In this document: positions 23,960-32,834 of the stretch, piece by piece
Numbering within the stretch: the first letter of the stretch is position 1
Layout: every line of letters begins with the position of its first letter
NCBI GenBank assembly: GCA_963756815.1
Contig: CAVWPR010000004.1
Location: 276,921 to 340,920, forward strand
DNA length: 64,000 nt
Direction: 5' to 3'
From: JAENVU01 sp963756815
GTDB taxonomy: Bacteria; Actinomycetota; Acidimicrobiia; IMCC26256; JAENVU01
Notes under the pieces: model-generated
Seen by the model: the letters and a program-made list of their open reading frames with translations, nothing else
Database searches by the model: none
What the model was told of the DNA's origin: nothing
Position numbers and translations under genes: made by a program

Positions 23960-26048
23960 TCAGCTCTTGAACAGGAACTCGACGTCCTCGCCCAACAGGT
24001 CCTCGACCTCCTCGCGCCAGCGCCCGGTTGCGCGCCAGGTCGGGGTCGTCGTCGAGGATGCGCTCGGCCGTGGTCCGGGCGAACTCGACGTACTTCGCGT
24101 CGCGCGGCAGACGACCGAGCCGGAGGTCGCCGAGACCGGCCTGGCGCTCGCCGAACACCTGGCCCGAGCCGCGGATCTCGAGGTCGCGCTCCGCGAGGTC
24201 GAAGCCGTCGTTCGACTCCACCATCGCCTCCATGCGCGCGGTGCCGTCGGCCGTCGACGGGTCCGCGAAGAGGAAGCACCACGACTCCGCCGCACCCCGC
24301 CCGACCCGGCCGCGCAGCTGGTGGAGCTGGGAGAGCCCGAAGCGGTCGGCGTCCTCGACGATCATCACCGTCGCGTTCGGCACGTCGACGCCGACCTCGA
24401 TCACGGTGGTGGCGACGAGGACGTCGATCTCGCCGGCGCGGAACGCGGTCATCGCCGCCTCCTTCTCCGCCGACTTCATCTGGCCGTGCAGCAGGCCGAG
24501 CCGCAGCCCGGCCAGCTCACCGGCCGCGAGCGCCTCGAGCTCCTCGGTGGCGGCCTTGGCCTCGATCTTGGGCGAGCCCTCCACCAGCGGGCAGACGACG
24601 TACGCCTGCCGGCCGGCCGCGACCTGCTCGCGCAGGCGGTCGTAGACCGCGCGCCGGTCGAGCGGGCTCGGTCCGACGACCTCGGTGACGATCGGCGTCC
24701 GCCCGGGCGGCATCTCGCGCAGCTCGCTGCGGTCGAGGTCGCCGTACACGAGCATCGCGGCGGTGCGCGGGATCGGCGTCGCCGTCATGACGAGGACATC
24801 CGGCGCGACGGCACGGCCGCGCCCGTCCGGCGCGGTGCCGAGGTCGCGCAGGAGCGCGCGTTGCTCGACGCCGAAGCGGTGCTGCTCGTCGATGACGGCG
24901 AGCCCGAGCTTCGTGAACGGTGCGTCGCCGTAGAGGAGCGCGTGGGTGCCGACGACGATGTCGATCTCGCCCGCCGCGAGTCCGGCGGCGATCTTGCGCC
25001 GCTCGGCCGCGCCGACGCGGTTGGTGAGCAGCGCGACCGTCACCGGCCGCTCGGCCAGCAGCGTGCTCTCGCTCGGCACCGCGAGATCCGAGAGCATCGA
25101 CGGTCGCCACCGAGTACAGCTGCTCGGCCAGCACCTCGGTCGGCGCCATCAGCGCGCCCTGGTACCCGCCCTGCACCGCCATGAGCAGCGCGGTGATCGC
25201 GACGAGCGTCTTGCCCGAGCCGACCTCCCCCTGCAGCAGCCGGTGCATCGGGACCGGCTTCGCCATGTCGGCGGCGATCGCGTCGATGGCGGTGCGCTGG
25301 TCGCCGGTGAGCTCGTACGGCAGCGAGCCCAGGAAGCGGTGCGCAGCTCGCCGTCGACCGTGTGGGCGATGCCGGACTCGTCGGCCTCGATGGCGCGCTT
25401 GCGCGCCACGAGCCCCACCTGCATCCGCAGGAACTCGTCGAAGCGCAGCCGGCGCTGCGCCTTGCGGGCGGCGTCGATCGAGGCGGGCTCGTGGACGTCG
25501 TGGAACGCGACGGTGCGGTCGACGAGCTTGAGCTCCTCGAGCACGTCGGCGGGCAGGGTCTCGGCGAGCTCACCGACCCACTCGAGCGTCAGCGCCACGA
25601 CCGGCTGGATCTCCCACGTGGAGACGTCGGCCTTGCCGGACTGCGGGTAGATCGGCACGACCACGCCCGTCTTCGCTCCGGGACGACCGAGGACGTCGAC
25701 GATCGGGTTCGTGAGCTGGCGCTTGCCGCGGTACACGTCGAGCTTGCCGTAGAGCGCGACCTCGGTCCCGGGCGCGAGCTGCTTCTCGCGCCACGGCTGA
25801 TTGAAGAAGACGAGGTTCAGCAGCCCGCTGGTGTCCTCCACGACCGCCTCGACCATCTTCTTGCGCTGGCGCGTCTGAGGCGCGACGACGACCCGCTGCA
25901 CCTCGGCGACGATCGTCGCCTCCTCGCCCACCGCGAGGTCGGCGATGTCGGACTGGTGCGTGCGGTCGTGGTAGCGGCGCGGGTAGTGGACGAGGAGGTC
26001 GAGCACCGTCTCGATCGGTGGCGTCAGGGCCGCGAGCTTGTCGAGCAT
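23960..26048 (-). CDS. recG: ATP-dependent DNA helicase RecG (three frameshifts)
   Basis: The wedge/OB domain (HYPRRYHDRT, LLNLVFFNQPWREKQL, GKRQLTNPIVDVL) is in the first frame. After a break near 25341 come SLPYELTGDQ and the P-loop GEVGSGKT. After another near 25098 come GTHALLYGDAPF, DEQHRFGVEQR, TATPIPRTAAM, HGQMKSAEKE, VATTVIEVGVDVPNA and QLRGRVGRG. A third break near 24021 leads to EEVEDLLGEDVEFLFKS and the stop. Total about 695 residues, normal for RecG, with every helicase motif intact, so the breaks look like sequence errors. Coding sense (LGDVPGIPAR) extends upstream of ATG 26048, so the real start may be earlier. RecG remodels stalled forks. Confidence 0.9.
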
Positions 26049-26118
26049 GCGGGCCGGGATGCCCGGGACGTCGCCCAGCGGTGTCGTCGCGAGGCTGCGC
26101 GAGCGTGCGCGGCGGCGA

Positions 26119-27753
26119 TTACTCCACCCCGATCAGGTACGGGTAGAGCGGCTGACCGCCGTCGTGCACCTCGAGCTCCACGCCGGGGTGGGCGAAGGCG
26201 AGGTGCTCGCGCACCCGCTGGGTCTCGTGGGGACGAGCGTCGGCACCCACCAGCACCGTGACGATCTCGCTGTCGTCGTCGATCAGCGCGTCGACGAGCG
26301 CGAACGCGGCCTCGGCCGCGGAGTCGGTCGCGACGCAGATCCCCGACGGACCGATGGCGATCCAGTCGCCCTTGCGGATCGGTCCACACTCCGCCACCGT
26401 GTCGCGCACCGACTGCGTCACCTCGCCCGCGGTCACACGCGCCACCGACTCCGCGAGCTCGGTGGTGTTGAGCGCGAGCTCCGCATCGGGGTCGTACGCG
26501 AGCAGCGCCGCCAGGGCCTCCACCACCGAGTGCGTGGGCACGACGGCGACCGACTTCGACGTCAGCGCGTCGACCTGGCGCGCCACCGCGACGATGTTCT
26601 TGTTGTTCGGCAGCACGATCACGGAGTCCGACGGGCAGCGCTCCACCGCCTCGAGGATCTGCGCGGTCGACGGGTTCATCGACTGACCGCCGGCGACGAT
26701 CTCCTGCACCCCGAGGCTGGCCAGCAGGCGGCGCACGCCGTCGCCGACCGCGATCGCGACGACCGCGGTCTCCACCATGTCCTCGGGCGCGTGGACGATC
26801 GGCGCGAGCGCGGCGGCCTCGGCCACCCAGCTCTCCTCCTCCACCTGCTCGAGCAGGTCGGTGACCCGGATGTTGCGGGGCCGGCCCGCCTCGATGCCGG
26901 CCTCGACCGCCCCGCCGATGTCGTCGGTGTGGACGTGGCAGTTCCACAGTCCGTCGCCGCCCACGACCACGATCGAGTCGCCGAGCGACGCCCACGCCGA
27001 CTTGAACGCCGGGATCGTCGCGTCCTCGGCGTCGAGCAGGTACATCACCTCGTAGCGCAGCGCCGAGACGTCACCGTGCGCGGCGTGGGCCTCGACGACG
27101 AGCGGCGCGGCGCGGTCGGCGGGTTGCGGGATCGGCCGGCCGTCGACGACCTCGAGGAAGGCGTCGAGCAACAGGGTGAAGCCCTGTCCGCCCGCGTCGA
27201 CGACGCCCGCGTCACGCAGCACCGGCAGCATCTCGGGCGTCTGGGCCACCGCCTGGCGGGCCGCGGCCGCGGCTTCGTCGAGCAGGTCCACGAGCGTGGC
27301 CGCGCCCTTGTCGCGCGCACCCTCGGCCGCCTCCGCCGCCCAGCGGACGACGGTGAGGATCGTGCCCTCGACCGGCCGCATCACGGCCTGGTACGCCGCG
27401 TCGGCGGCGGTGCGCAGCGCGGCGGTGACCTCGTCCGCCGCCACCTGCTCGGCGCTCCGGAACGTGTCCGCGAGGCCACGGAGGATCTGGCTCAGGATGA
27501 CGCCCGAGTTGCCGCGGGCCCCCATGAGCGAGCCGTGCGCGATCGCCTGACAGACCTCCGGCATGGCCCGAGCCGACCCCAGCTCCTGGACGACCGACTC
27601 GACCGTGAGGGTCATGTTCGTGCCGGTGTCGCCATCGGGCACGGGGTACACGTTCAGCCGGTTCAACGCCTCCTGGTGGAGGCGCAGGGCGTCCCGGAAC
27701 CCGGTGACGACCTGTCGGAGGTCAGCCGCACCGAGGTGGTCGAGAGCCGCCAT
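26119..27753 (-). CDS. DhaL/DAK2-domain protein, fatty acid kinase FakA-like (YloV)
   Basis: 544 residues. The DhaL domain opens NVYPVPDGDTGTNM (34-47), where the Asp residues bind Mg-ATP, followed by RGNSGVILSQILRG and GDGGQGF-like DAGGQGFTLLLDAF. The C-terminal half holds the EDD-type region VVGGDGLWNCHVHTDD and the segment IVLPNNKNIV. In Firmicutes the equivalent FakA phosphorylates fatty acids bound to DegV-like FakB; no FakB gene is in the window. The rpmB|this gene|recG arrangement is conserved. TACGAT eight bases before ATG suggests a leaderless message. Confidence 0.9.
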   Translation of the reverse strand: MAALDHLGAADLRQVVTGFRDALRLHQEALNRLNVYPVPDGDTGTNMTLTVESVVQELGSARAMPEVCQAIAHGSLMGARGNSGVILSQILRGLADTFRSAEQVAADEVTAALRTAADAAYQAVMRPVEGTILTVVRWAAEAAEGARDKGAATLVDLLDEAAAAARQAVAQTPEMLPVLRDAGVVDAGGQGFTLLLDAFLEVVDGRPIPQPADRAAPLVVEAHAAHGDVSALRYEVMYLLDAEDATIPAFKSAWASLGDSIVVVGGDGLWNCHVHTDDIGGAVEAGIEAGRPRNIRVTDLLEQVEEESWVAEAAALAPIVHAPEDMVETAVVAIAVGDGVRRLLASLGVQEIVAGGQSMNPSTAQILEAVERCPSDSVIVLPNNKNIVAVARQVDALTSKSVAVVPTHSVVEALAALLAYDPDAELALNTTELAESVARVTAGEVTQSVRDTVAECGPIRKGDWIAIGPSGICVATDSAAEAAFALVDALIDDDSEIVTVLVGADARPHETQRVREHLAFAHPGVELEVHDGGQPLYPYLIGVE

Positions 27754-27761
27754 GCGGCCGC

Positions 27762-27807
27762 ATCGTAGGCGGTCGACCGTCGGCTCCCGCGGGTGTGCTG
27801 CTAGCCT
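27762..27807. promoter_or_regulatory. divergent promoters for the DAK gene (-10 at 27762-27767) and rpmB (-10 at 27802-27807)
   Basis: On the minus strand TACGAT ends eight bases before the DAK-gene ATG. On the plus strand TAGCCT at 27802 would start an rpmB leader of about 80 bases; rpmB has a GAGGTAGGA ribosome binding site, unlike the leaderless partner. Confidence 0.45.
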
Positions 27808-27896
27808 GAAGTGCTCTTCCCACGGGCGTCGCGACGGTTCCGACCGGCGGATCGACCGCCCACCCGTTCGCATGATCAGAGTCGAGGTAGGACACG

Positions 27897-28085
27897 ATGG
27901 CATCCGTCTGCGAGGTGTGCGGCAAGGCGCCGATCTTCGGCAAGCGCCTCAGCCACTCGCACCGCCGGACCAACCGGCGCTGGAACCCGAACGTGCAGCG
28001 CGTCCGCGCGGTCGTCGACGGCTCACCGCGGCGGCTCCACGTGTGCACCAGCTGCATCAAGTCGGGCAAGATCCAGAAGCCCTGA
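27897..28085 (+). CDS. rpmB: 50S ribosomal protein L28 (bL28)
   Basis: 62 residues. CEVCGKAPIFGKRLSHSHRRTNRRWNPNVQ and the C-terminal CTSCIKSGKI are typical of the zinc-binding bL28 form (two Cys pairs). Preceded by GAGGTAGGA. A small cold-shock-like gene starts two bases after the stop. Confidence 0.97.
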   Translation: MASVCEVCGKAPIFGKRLSHSHRRTNRRWNPNVQRVRAVVDGSPRRLHVCTSCIKSGKIQKP

Positions 28086-28086
28086 C

Positions 28087-28320
28087 ATGCAGGGCGTCGT
28101 GCGCAGCTTCGATCCCGGCAACGGCGAAGGGGTGGTCGTCGCGAGCGACGGCACCCGCGCCGAGTTCCTCCTCGCGGCCGACGCGCTCGAGGACTCGATC
28201 TTCCGCATGCTGCGGCAGGGGCAGCGGGTCAACTTCGACCTCGACGCCAAGGGTCTGGCGACGCGGGTGCGCATCGGCAGCGAGGTCGACATGGGTCTTC
28301 CCCCCGACATCCAGGTGTAG
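28087..28320 (+). CDS. small cold-shock-domain-like protein
   Basis: 77 residues. The start MQGVVRSFDPGNGEGVVVASDG resembles the first strands of a cold-shock domain (GxVkxFdpxkGfGfi), and RQGQRVNFDLDAKGLATRVRIG resembles its last strands, but the aromatic RNP motifs are mostly replaced. It may bind nucleic acid weakly or differently. It starts immediately after rpmB, so it is probably co-transcribed. Moderate confidence in family, high in coding. Confidence 0.75.
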   Translation: MQGVVRSFDPGNGEGVVVASDGTRAEFLLAADALEDSIFRMLRQGQRVNFDLDAKGLATRVRIGSEVDMGLPPDIQV

Positions 28321-28394
28321 GACGAAGCTCGCGGGCAGCGGGAGGCGGGTGTGATGAGCGAGACGACACTCCGAGCCGTGCCCGCGGAGCGGGT

Positions 28395-30737
28395 GTGAGC
28401 GGCGACGCCACGCTGGCGGGTTGGCACAAGGACCCGTCCGGCCGGCACGAGCTGCGGTTCTGGGACGGCGACCGCTGGACCGAGCACGTCGTCGACGAGG
28501 GGTTCCCCGGGCTCGACCACCCGACCCGCAGCGGGCGTCCGCCCGAGGGCGTCACGCCCACGCCGGCGCCGGCGCTGCCGACGGCCGCCGAGCTGCGCGA
28601 GGCCGACCCGGACGCGGCCGACGTCGCCATCGCCGAGCAGCTCGCCCGCGAACGGGCCGAGATCGAGCAGGAGGCCGCGGCCGCGAGGGACGCCGCCGAG
28701 CAGGCCGTCCGCGAGGCCGCCGAGCGCGAGCGAGCCGAGCGGGCCGCGCGCGCCGAGGCCGAACGGGCCGCCGAGGCCGCCGCGGCGCGCGAGGCGGCCG
28801 AGCGGGCGGCACGGGAAGCGGCGGAGTCCGCGGCCCGCAAGGCATCGGAGCGCGAATCGGCGGCACACGCCGCGCGCCAGCGCAGCGAGCAGGTCGCGGA
28901 GCAGGCGGCCGAGCGCGAGACCGCGGAGCAGACGGCACGCGAGCTCGCCCTGCTCGAGGCGTCCGATCGCGAGCAGCAGGAACGGGCGGCCCGCGAGGCC
29001 GCCGAGACCGCCGCACGCGAAGCGAGCGAACGCGAAGCCACCGAACGCGCCGCCCGCGAGGCCGCCGAGACCGCCGCCCGCGAAGCCAGCGAACGCGAGG
29101 CCACCGAACGCGCCGCCCGCGAGGCCGCCGAGCAGGCCGTCGCACGGGAGACTGCCGAGCAGGCGGTACGCGACCGCGCCGCCCGCGAGGCGTCCGAACG
29201 CGAGGCCACCGAACGCGCCGCCCGCGAGGCCGCCGAGACCGCCGCACGCGAAGCGAGCGAACGCGAAGCCACCGAACGCGCCGCCCGCGAGGCCGCCGAG
29301 ACCGCCGCACACGAAGCGAGCGAACGCGAAGCCGCCGAGCGCGCCGCCCGCGAGGCGGCCGAACGGGCGGTCGCGCGCGACGCCGAGGAGCAGGCCCGAC
29401 GGGAGCGGGCCACCGAGGCGGCCGCGGCGCGGGAGGCCGCCGAACGCGCCGCCCGCGAGGCCGCCGAGACCGCCGCACGCGAAGCGAGCGAACGCGAAGC
29501 CACCGAACGCGCCGCCCGGGAGGCCGCCGAGACCGCCGCACGCGAAGCGAGCGAACGCGAAGCCACCGAACGCGCCGCCCGGGAGGCCGCCGAGACCGCC
29601 GCACGCGAAGCGAGCGAACGCGAGGCCGCGGAGCGGGCGGCCCGGGAGGCGGCGGAGGCACTCGCCGCGCAGGCCCGCACCGAGACGAGCCGGCACGTCG
29701 GCCGACCGACGTCCCATTCGGAGCCGGGCGCGACGCCGTCGTGGCGGCGGCGCAACCGCGGGCCGGGCGAGATGGCGCCGGCACCGCGCGCCACCGAGCC
29801 CGTCGCGGGTCACGTCCACCTCGATGCCGTCGCCCGCACCGACGCCGGCGACGACCCCGAGGTGATCACCAGCGTCGATCCGATGCGGCTGCTCGCCCAG
29901 CCGCCGTCGGTCGCCTCGCCGGCCGGGAGCAGCGCCGGGTCCACCACCAGTGCGATCGCGGACCCCCACCGCTCCGGCTCGACCGCGACCCCGAGCGGTC
30001 CCCCGGCGGATTCCGGCAGTCCACGGGTCGCGGGGGTCTCCCCGACCCCGGTGAAGCGTTACCGGCCCGGCGCGCCGCCGGCCAGCCCGCACCTCGGCGC
30101 CCGCGCCCTGCCCACGGGCTCGGTCGCGACGAGCACGCCCAGCACGCCGTGGTACCGGCGGCTCGCGCCCTGGTCGGCGATCGTCGCGGTGGCTGCGGCG
30201 ATCGCGGTCATCGCGCTCATGGTCGGCACGTCGGGCTCGTCGGGCTCGGGCGACGGCGCCGGCGCCGGGCGGCCACCGGCCGCGGCGCCGCGCGGCACCG
30301 AGGTCATCGACGGCGATGGCTTCGGCATCGCCGCACCCGACGCGTGGATCGTGGGCACCGACGCGGGCGGGACGTTCGGCCAGCTGCGCCAGACGCAGTG
30401 GGGCGAGCCGCGGGTGGCCACCAGCACCGACGGGACCCAGGCGCTCGTCGTCGCCCCGCTGCGCGACGTCGCCCACGACCCGCTCGCCGATCCGCAGCTG
30501 TTCTGGGCGGACCAGATCGACGGCGAGGGCACGGGCCGCACCGTGTCGGCGCCGGCGTCGGTGGGGATCCACGGCCTCAAGGCGAACCGCGTCCTCGTGA
30601 ACGACCGGTCCGGCAGCCTGATCGCGACAGCCATCGAGACCGACCACGGCGTCTACCTGGTCGCGTTCCGGGCGCCGAGCGACGCCGACGCGAAGGACCT
30701 GTTCGGACGTCTGATCAAGACCTTCGACGCCCGCTGA
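28395..30737 (+). CDS. DUF2510 membrane protein with a giant Ala/Glu/Arg repeat helix
   Basis: 780 residues. Residues 1-40 form a DUF2510 domain (GWHKDPSGRHELRFWDG, WTEHV). About 64-435 is an uninterrupted Ala/Glu/Arg helix; from about 196 it is made of near-identical 21-residue units of the type AREASEREATERAAREAAETA. This would be a coiled coil or single alpha-helix about 50 nm long. A Pro/Ser/Thr linker leads to one membrane helix at about 593-612 (IVAVAAAIAVIALMVG). The C-terminal domain, about 640-780 (GFGIAAPDAWIVG, VATSTDGTQALVVAPLRDV, GVYLVAFRAPSDADAKDLFGRL), should be outside the cell. Topology is thus N-in/C-out. It may act as a spacer between cytoplasm and membrane. Function is unknown. 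Confidence 0.88.
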   Translation: MSGDATLAGWHKDPSGRHELRFWDGDRWTEHVVDEGFPGLDHPTRSGRPPEGVTPTPAPALPTAAELREADPDAADVAIAEQLARERAEIEQEAAAARDAAEQAVREAAERERAERAARAEAERAAEAAAAREAAERAAREAAESAARKASERESAAHAARQRSEQVAEQAAERETAEQTARELALLEASDREQQERAAREAAETAAREASEREATERAAREAAETAAREASEREATERAAREAAEQAVARETAEQAVRDRAAREASEREATERAAREAAETAAREASEREATERAAREAAETAAHEASEREAAERAAREAAERAVARDAEEQARRERATEAAAAREAAERAAREAAETAAREASEREATERAAREAAETAAREASEREATERAAREAAETAAREASEREAAERAAREAAEALAAQARTETSRHVGRPTSHSEPGATPSWRRRNRGPGEMAPAPRATEPVAGHVHLDAVARTDAGDDPEVITSVDPMRLLAQPPSVASPAGSSAGSTTSAIADPHRSGSTATPSGPPADSGSPRVAGVSPTPVKRYRPGAPPASPHLGARALPTGSVATSTPSTPWYRRLAPWSAIVAVAAAIAVIALMVGTSGSSGSGDGAGAGRPPAAAPRGTEVIDGDGFGIAAPDAWIVGTDAGGTFGQLRQTQWGEPRVATSTDGTQALVVAPLRDVAHDPLADPQLFWADQIDGEGTGRTVSAPASVGIHGLKANRVLVNDRSGSLIATAIETDHGVYLVAFRAPSDADAKDLFGRLIKTFDAR
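28981..29660 (+). repeat. 63-bp in-frame tandem repeats within the DUF2510 gene
   Basis: A 63-bp unit coding for 21 residues recurs about eight times with small changes, in three blocks (about 28981-29120, 29190-29330 and 29440-29650) separated by diverged units. Some copies are identical over tens of bases, pointing to recent duplication or gene conversion. Copy number may vary between strains and may be mis-assembled. Confidence 0.85.
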
Positions 30738-30781
30738 CGCCGGGCGCGGCGCCCGGATTCGGGACGCTCCGGACGCGTCGG

Positions 30782-30887
30782 TACACTTTCCGGTCCCGCT
30801 CGCTGAGCTGCGGGGAAGCGGGGAGTCCGGGCTCGCGAGCTCGGGGACCCGTCCGGGCCCGACGGCTCGGACGAGAAGGAGCGAATC
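30782..30887 (+). promoter_or_regulatory. pckG promoter and structured leader
   Basis: GGTACACT (a -10 TACACT) at 30780-30787 is followed by a leader of about 95 bases rich in GC hairpins (e.g. around 30828-30866, GGGCTCGCGAGCTC and CCCGTCCGGGCCCGACGG). AGAAGGAG lies seven bases before the GTG. The leader is long compared with the leaderless genes nearby and may carry control, though no known riboswitch was recognised. Confidence 0.4.
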
Positions 30888-32695
30888 GTGTCGACCGTCA
30901 TGAACGCGCCCACCAAGCACAAGCGCTTGCTCGCCTGGGTCGAGGAGATCGCGGCGCTCACCGAGCCCGACGCGATCCACTGGTTCGACGGTTCCGACGC
31001 CGAGGCCGACCAGCTGTGCGCCGAGCTCGTGGCCGCCGGCACGTTCGTCCCGCTCGACCCCGAGAAGCGTCCGAACTCGTACTGGGCCGCGACCGACCCG
31101 TCCGACGTCGCCCGGGTCGAGGACCGCACCTTCATCTGCTCGGCCACCGAGGCGGGCGCCGGCCCGACGAACAACTGGAAGGACCCGGCGGAGATGCGCG
31201 GCATCCTCGACGGACTCTTCCGCGGCTCCATGAAGGGCCGCACCATGTACGTGGTGCCGTTCAGCATGGGCCCGCTCGGCTCGCCGCTCTCGTACATCGG
31301 CGTCGAGGTCACCGACTCGCCGTACGTCGCGGTGAGCATGCGCACGATGACCCGGGCCGGGAAGGCGGCACTGGACGTCCTCGGCGACGACGGCGAGTTC
31401 GTGCCCTGCGTCCACTCGCTCGGCGCGCCCGCTCGCCGAGGGCCAGGACGACTCGTCGTGGCCGTGCAACCCCGACGAGAAGTACATCGTCCACTTCCCC
31501 GAGACGCGTGAGATCTGGTCGTACGGCTCCGGCTACGGCGGCAACGCGCTGCTGGGCAAGAAGTGCTTCGCGCTGCGCATCGCGTCGGTGATCGCGCGCG
31601 ACGAGGGATGGCTCGCCGAGCACATGCTCATCCTCAAGCTCACCAACCCGCAGGGTGCGGTGCACTACATCGCGGCCGCGTTCCCGTCCGCGTGCGGCAA
31701 GACCAACCTCGCCATGCTCATCCCGTCGATCCCGGGCTGGAAGGCCGAGACCGTCGGCGACGACATCGCGTGGATGAAGTTCGGTCCCGACGGCCGCCTG
31801 CACGCCATCAACCCCGAGTTCGGGTTCTTCGGCGTCGCGCCGGGCACGAACATGGAGACCAACCCGAACGCGATGCGCTCGCTCGAGGCGAACACCGTGT
31901 TCACGAACGTCGCGCTCACCGACGACCGCGACGTCTGGTGGGAGGGCATGGACGGCCCGCCGCCCGCCCACGCCACCGACTGGAAGCGCAACGACTGGAC
32001 CCCGGAGTCCGACACGCCGGCCGCGCACCCGAACTCCCGGTTCTGCGCACCTGCGTCGCAGTGCCCGGTGATCGCCGACGAGTGGGAGGACCCGGCGGGC
32101 GTCCCGATCTCGGCCGTGCTGTTCGGCGGTCGCCGCGCCACGACGGTCCCGCTCGTCTACGAGTCGCGCGACTGGGAGCACGGCGTCTTCGTGGGCGCCA
32201 CGATGGGCTCGGAGAAGACGGCGGCCGCGTTCGGCGGGATCGGCGATCTGCGCCACGACCCGTTCGCGATGCTGCCGTTCTGCGGCTACCACATGGGCGA
32301 CTACTTCGCGCACTGGCTGTCGATGACCGACCGGACGGACGAGTCGAAGCTGCCGCGGATCTACGGCGTCAACTGGTTCCGCAAGGACGCGGACGGGAAG
32401 TTCCTCTGGCCCGGCTACGGCGAGAACTCCCGCGTGCTCGCGTGGATCGTCGGTCGGCTCGAGGGCGAGCGCCGGCGGCACCGAGACGCCGATCGGCGTG
32501 GTGCCGGCGGTGGACGACCTCGATCTCACCGGCCTCGACGAGTCACCCGAGCGGGTCGCCGAGGCGCTGGACGTGGACACGGAGCAGTGGAAGGCAGAGG
32601 CCGCCAACGCCCGCGAGCACTTCGCGAAGTTCGGCGACCACCTCCCCGCCGCGCTCACCGAGGAGCTCGACGCCCTCGAGTCCCGCCTGCGCTGA
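30888..32695 (+). CDS. pckG: phosphoenolpyruvate carboxykinase (GTP), two frameshifts
   Basis: Starts at GTG 30888 with a strong AAGGAG site (ATG at 30900 is an alternative). The N-terminus (IHWFDGSDAEADQLC, RTFICSATEAGAGPTNNW, GRTMYVVPFSMGP) is standard. One extra C near 31429 breaks the frame, which resumes LAEGQDDSSWPCNPDEKYIVHFPE. The kinase-1a motif FPSACGKTNLAM, GDDIAWMKFG, MGSEKTAAAFG and the YGENSRVLAW segment follow. A second break near 32470 precedes GTETPIGVVPAVDDLDL and the C-terminus. Total about 602 residues, the family length. It converts oxaloacetate and GTP to PEP, the entry to gluconeogenesis. Intact motifs argue for sequence errors. Confidence 0.93.
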
Positions 32696-32766
32696 TCTTT
32701 CGGCGGCTCCGTCGCTGCGGGTTCGGGTGGCACGACGCTCGACGACGGGCGAAGATGCGAGAACCT

Positions 32767-32793
32767 CCCGAGCCGGAGCGCAGCGGAGGCGAG
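32767..32793 (+). repeat. 27-bp interspersed intergenic repeat, copy 1
   Basis: Identical over 27 bases to 49447-49473; the core reads GAGCGCAGCGGAGGCGAG. It lies between pckG and the GH3 gene, flanked by two copies of GAACCTC (32761 and 32806). Confidence 0.85.
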
Positions 32794-32834
32794 CCGCCGC
32801 GGAGCGAACCTCGGCGCCTGCTGACATCAGAAGC

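Noticed and set aside
24000..25400. Programmed ribosomal frameshifting in recG
   Set aside because: Three shifts in one gene, no slippery heptamer or pseudoknot, and similar breaks in many other genes favour sequence errors.
28229..29794. Long open frames on the minus strand across the DUF2510 gene
   Set aside because: They mirror the repetitive GC-rich codons of the plus-strand gene; the translation is Ser/Arg/Ala low complexity without start signals, and the plus strand has real domains.
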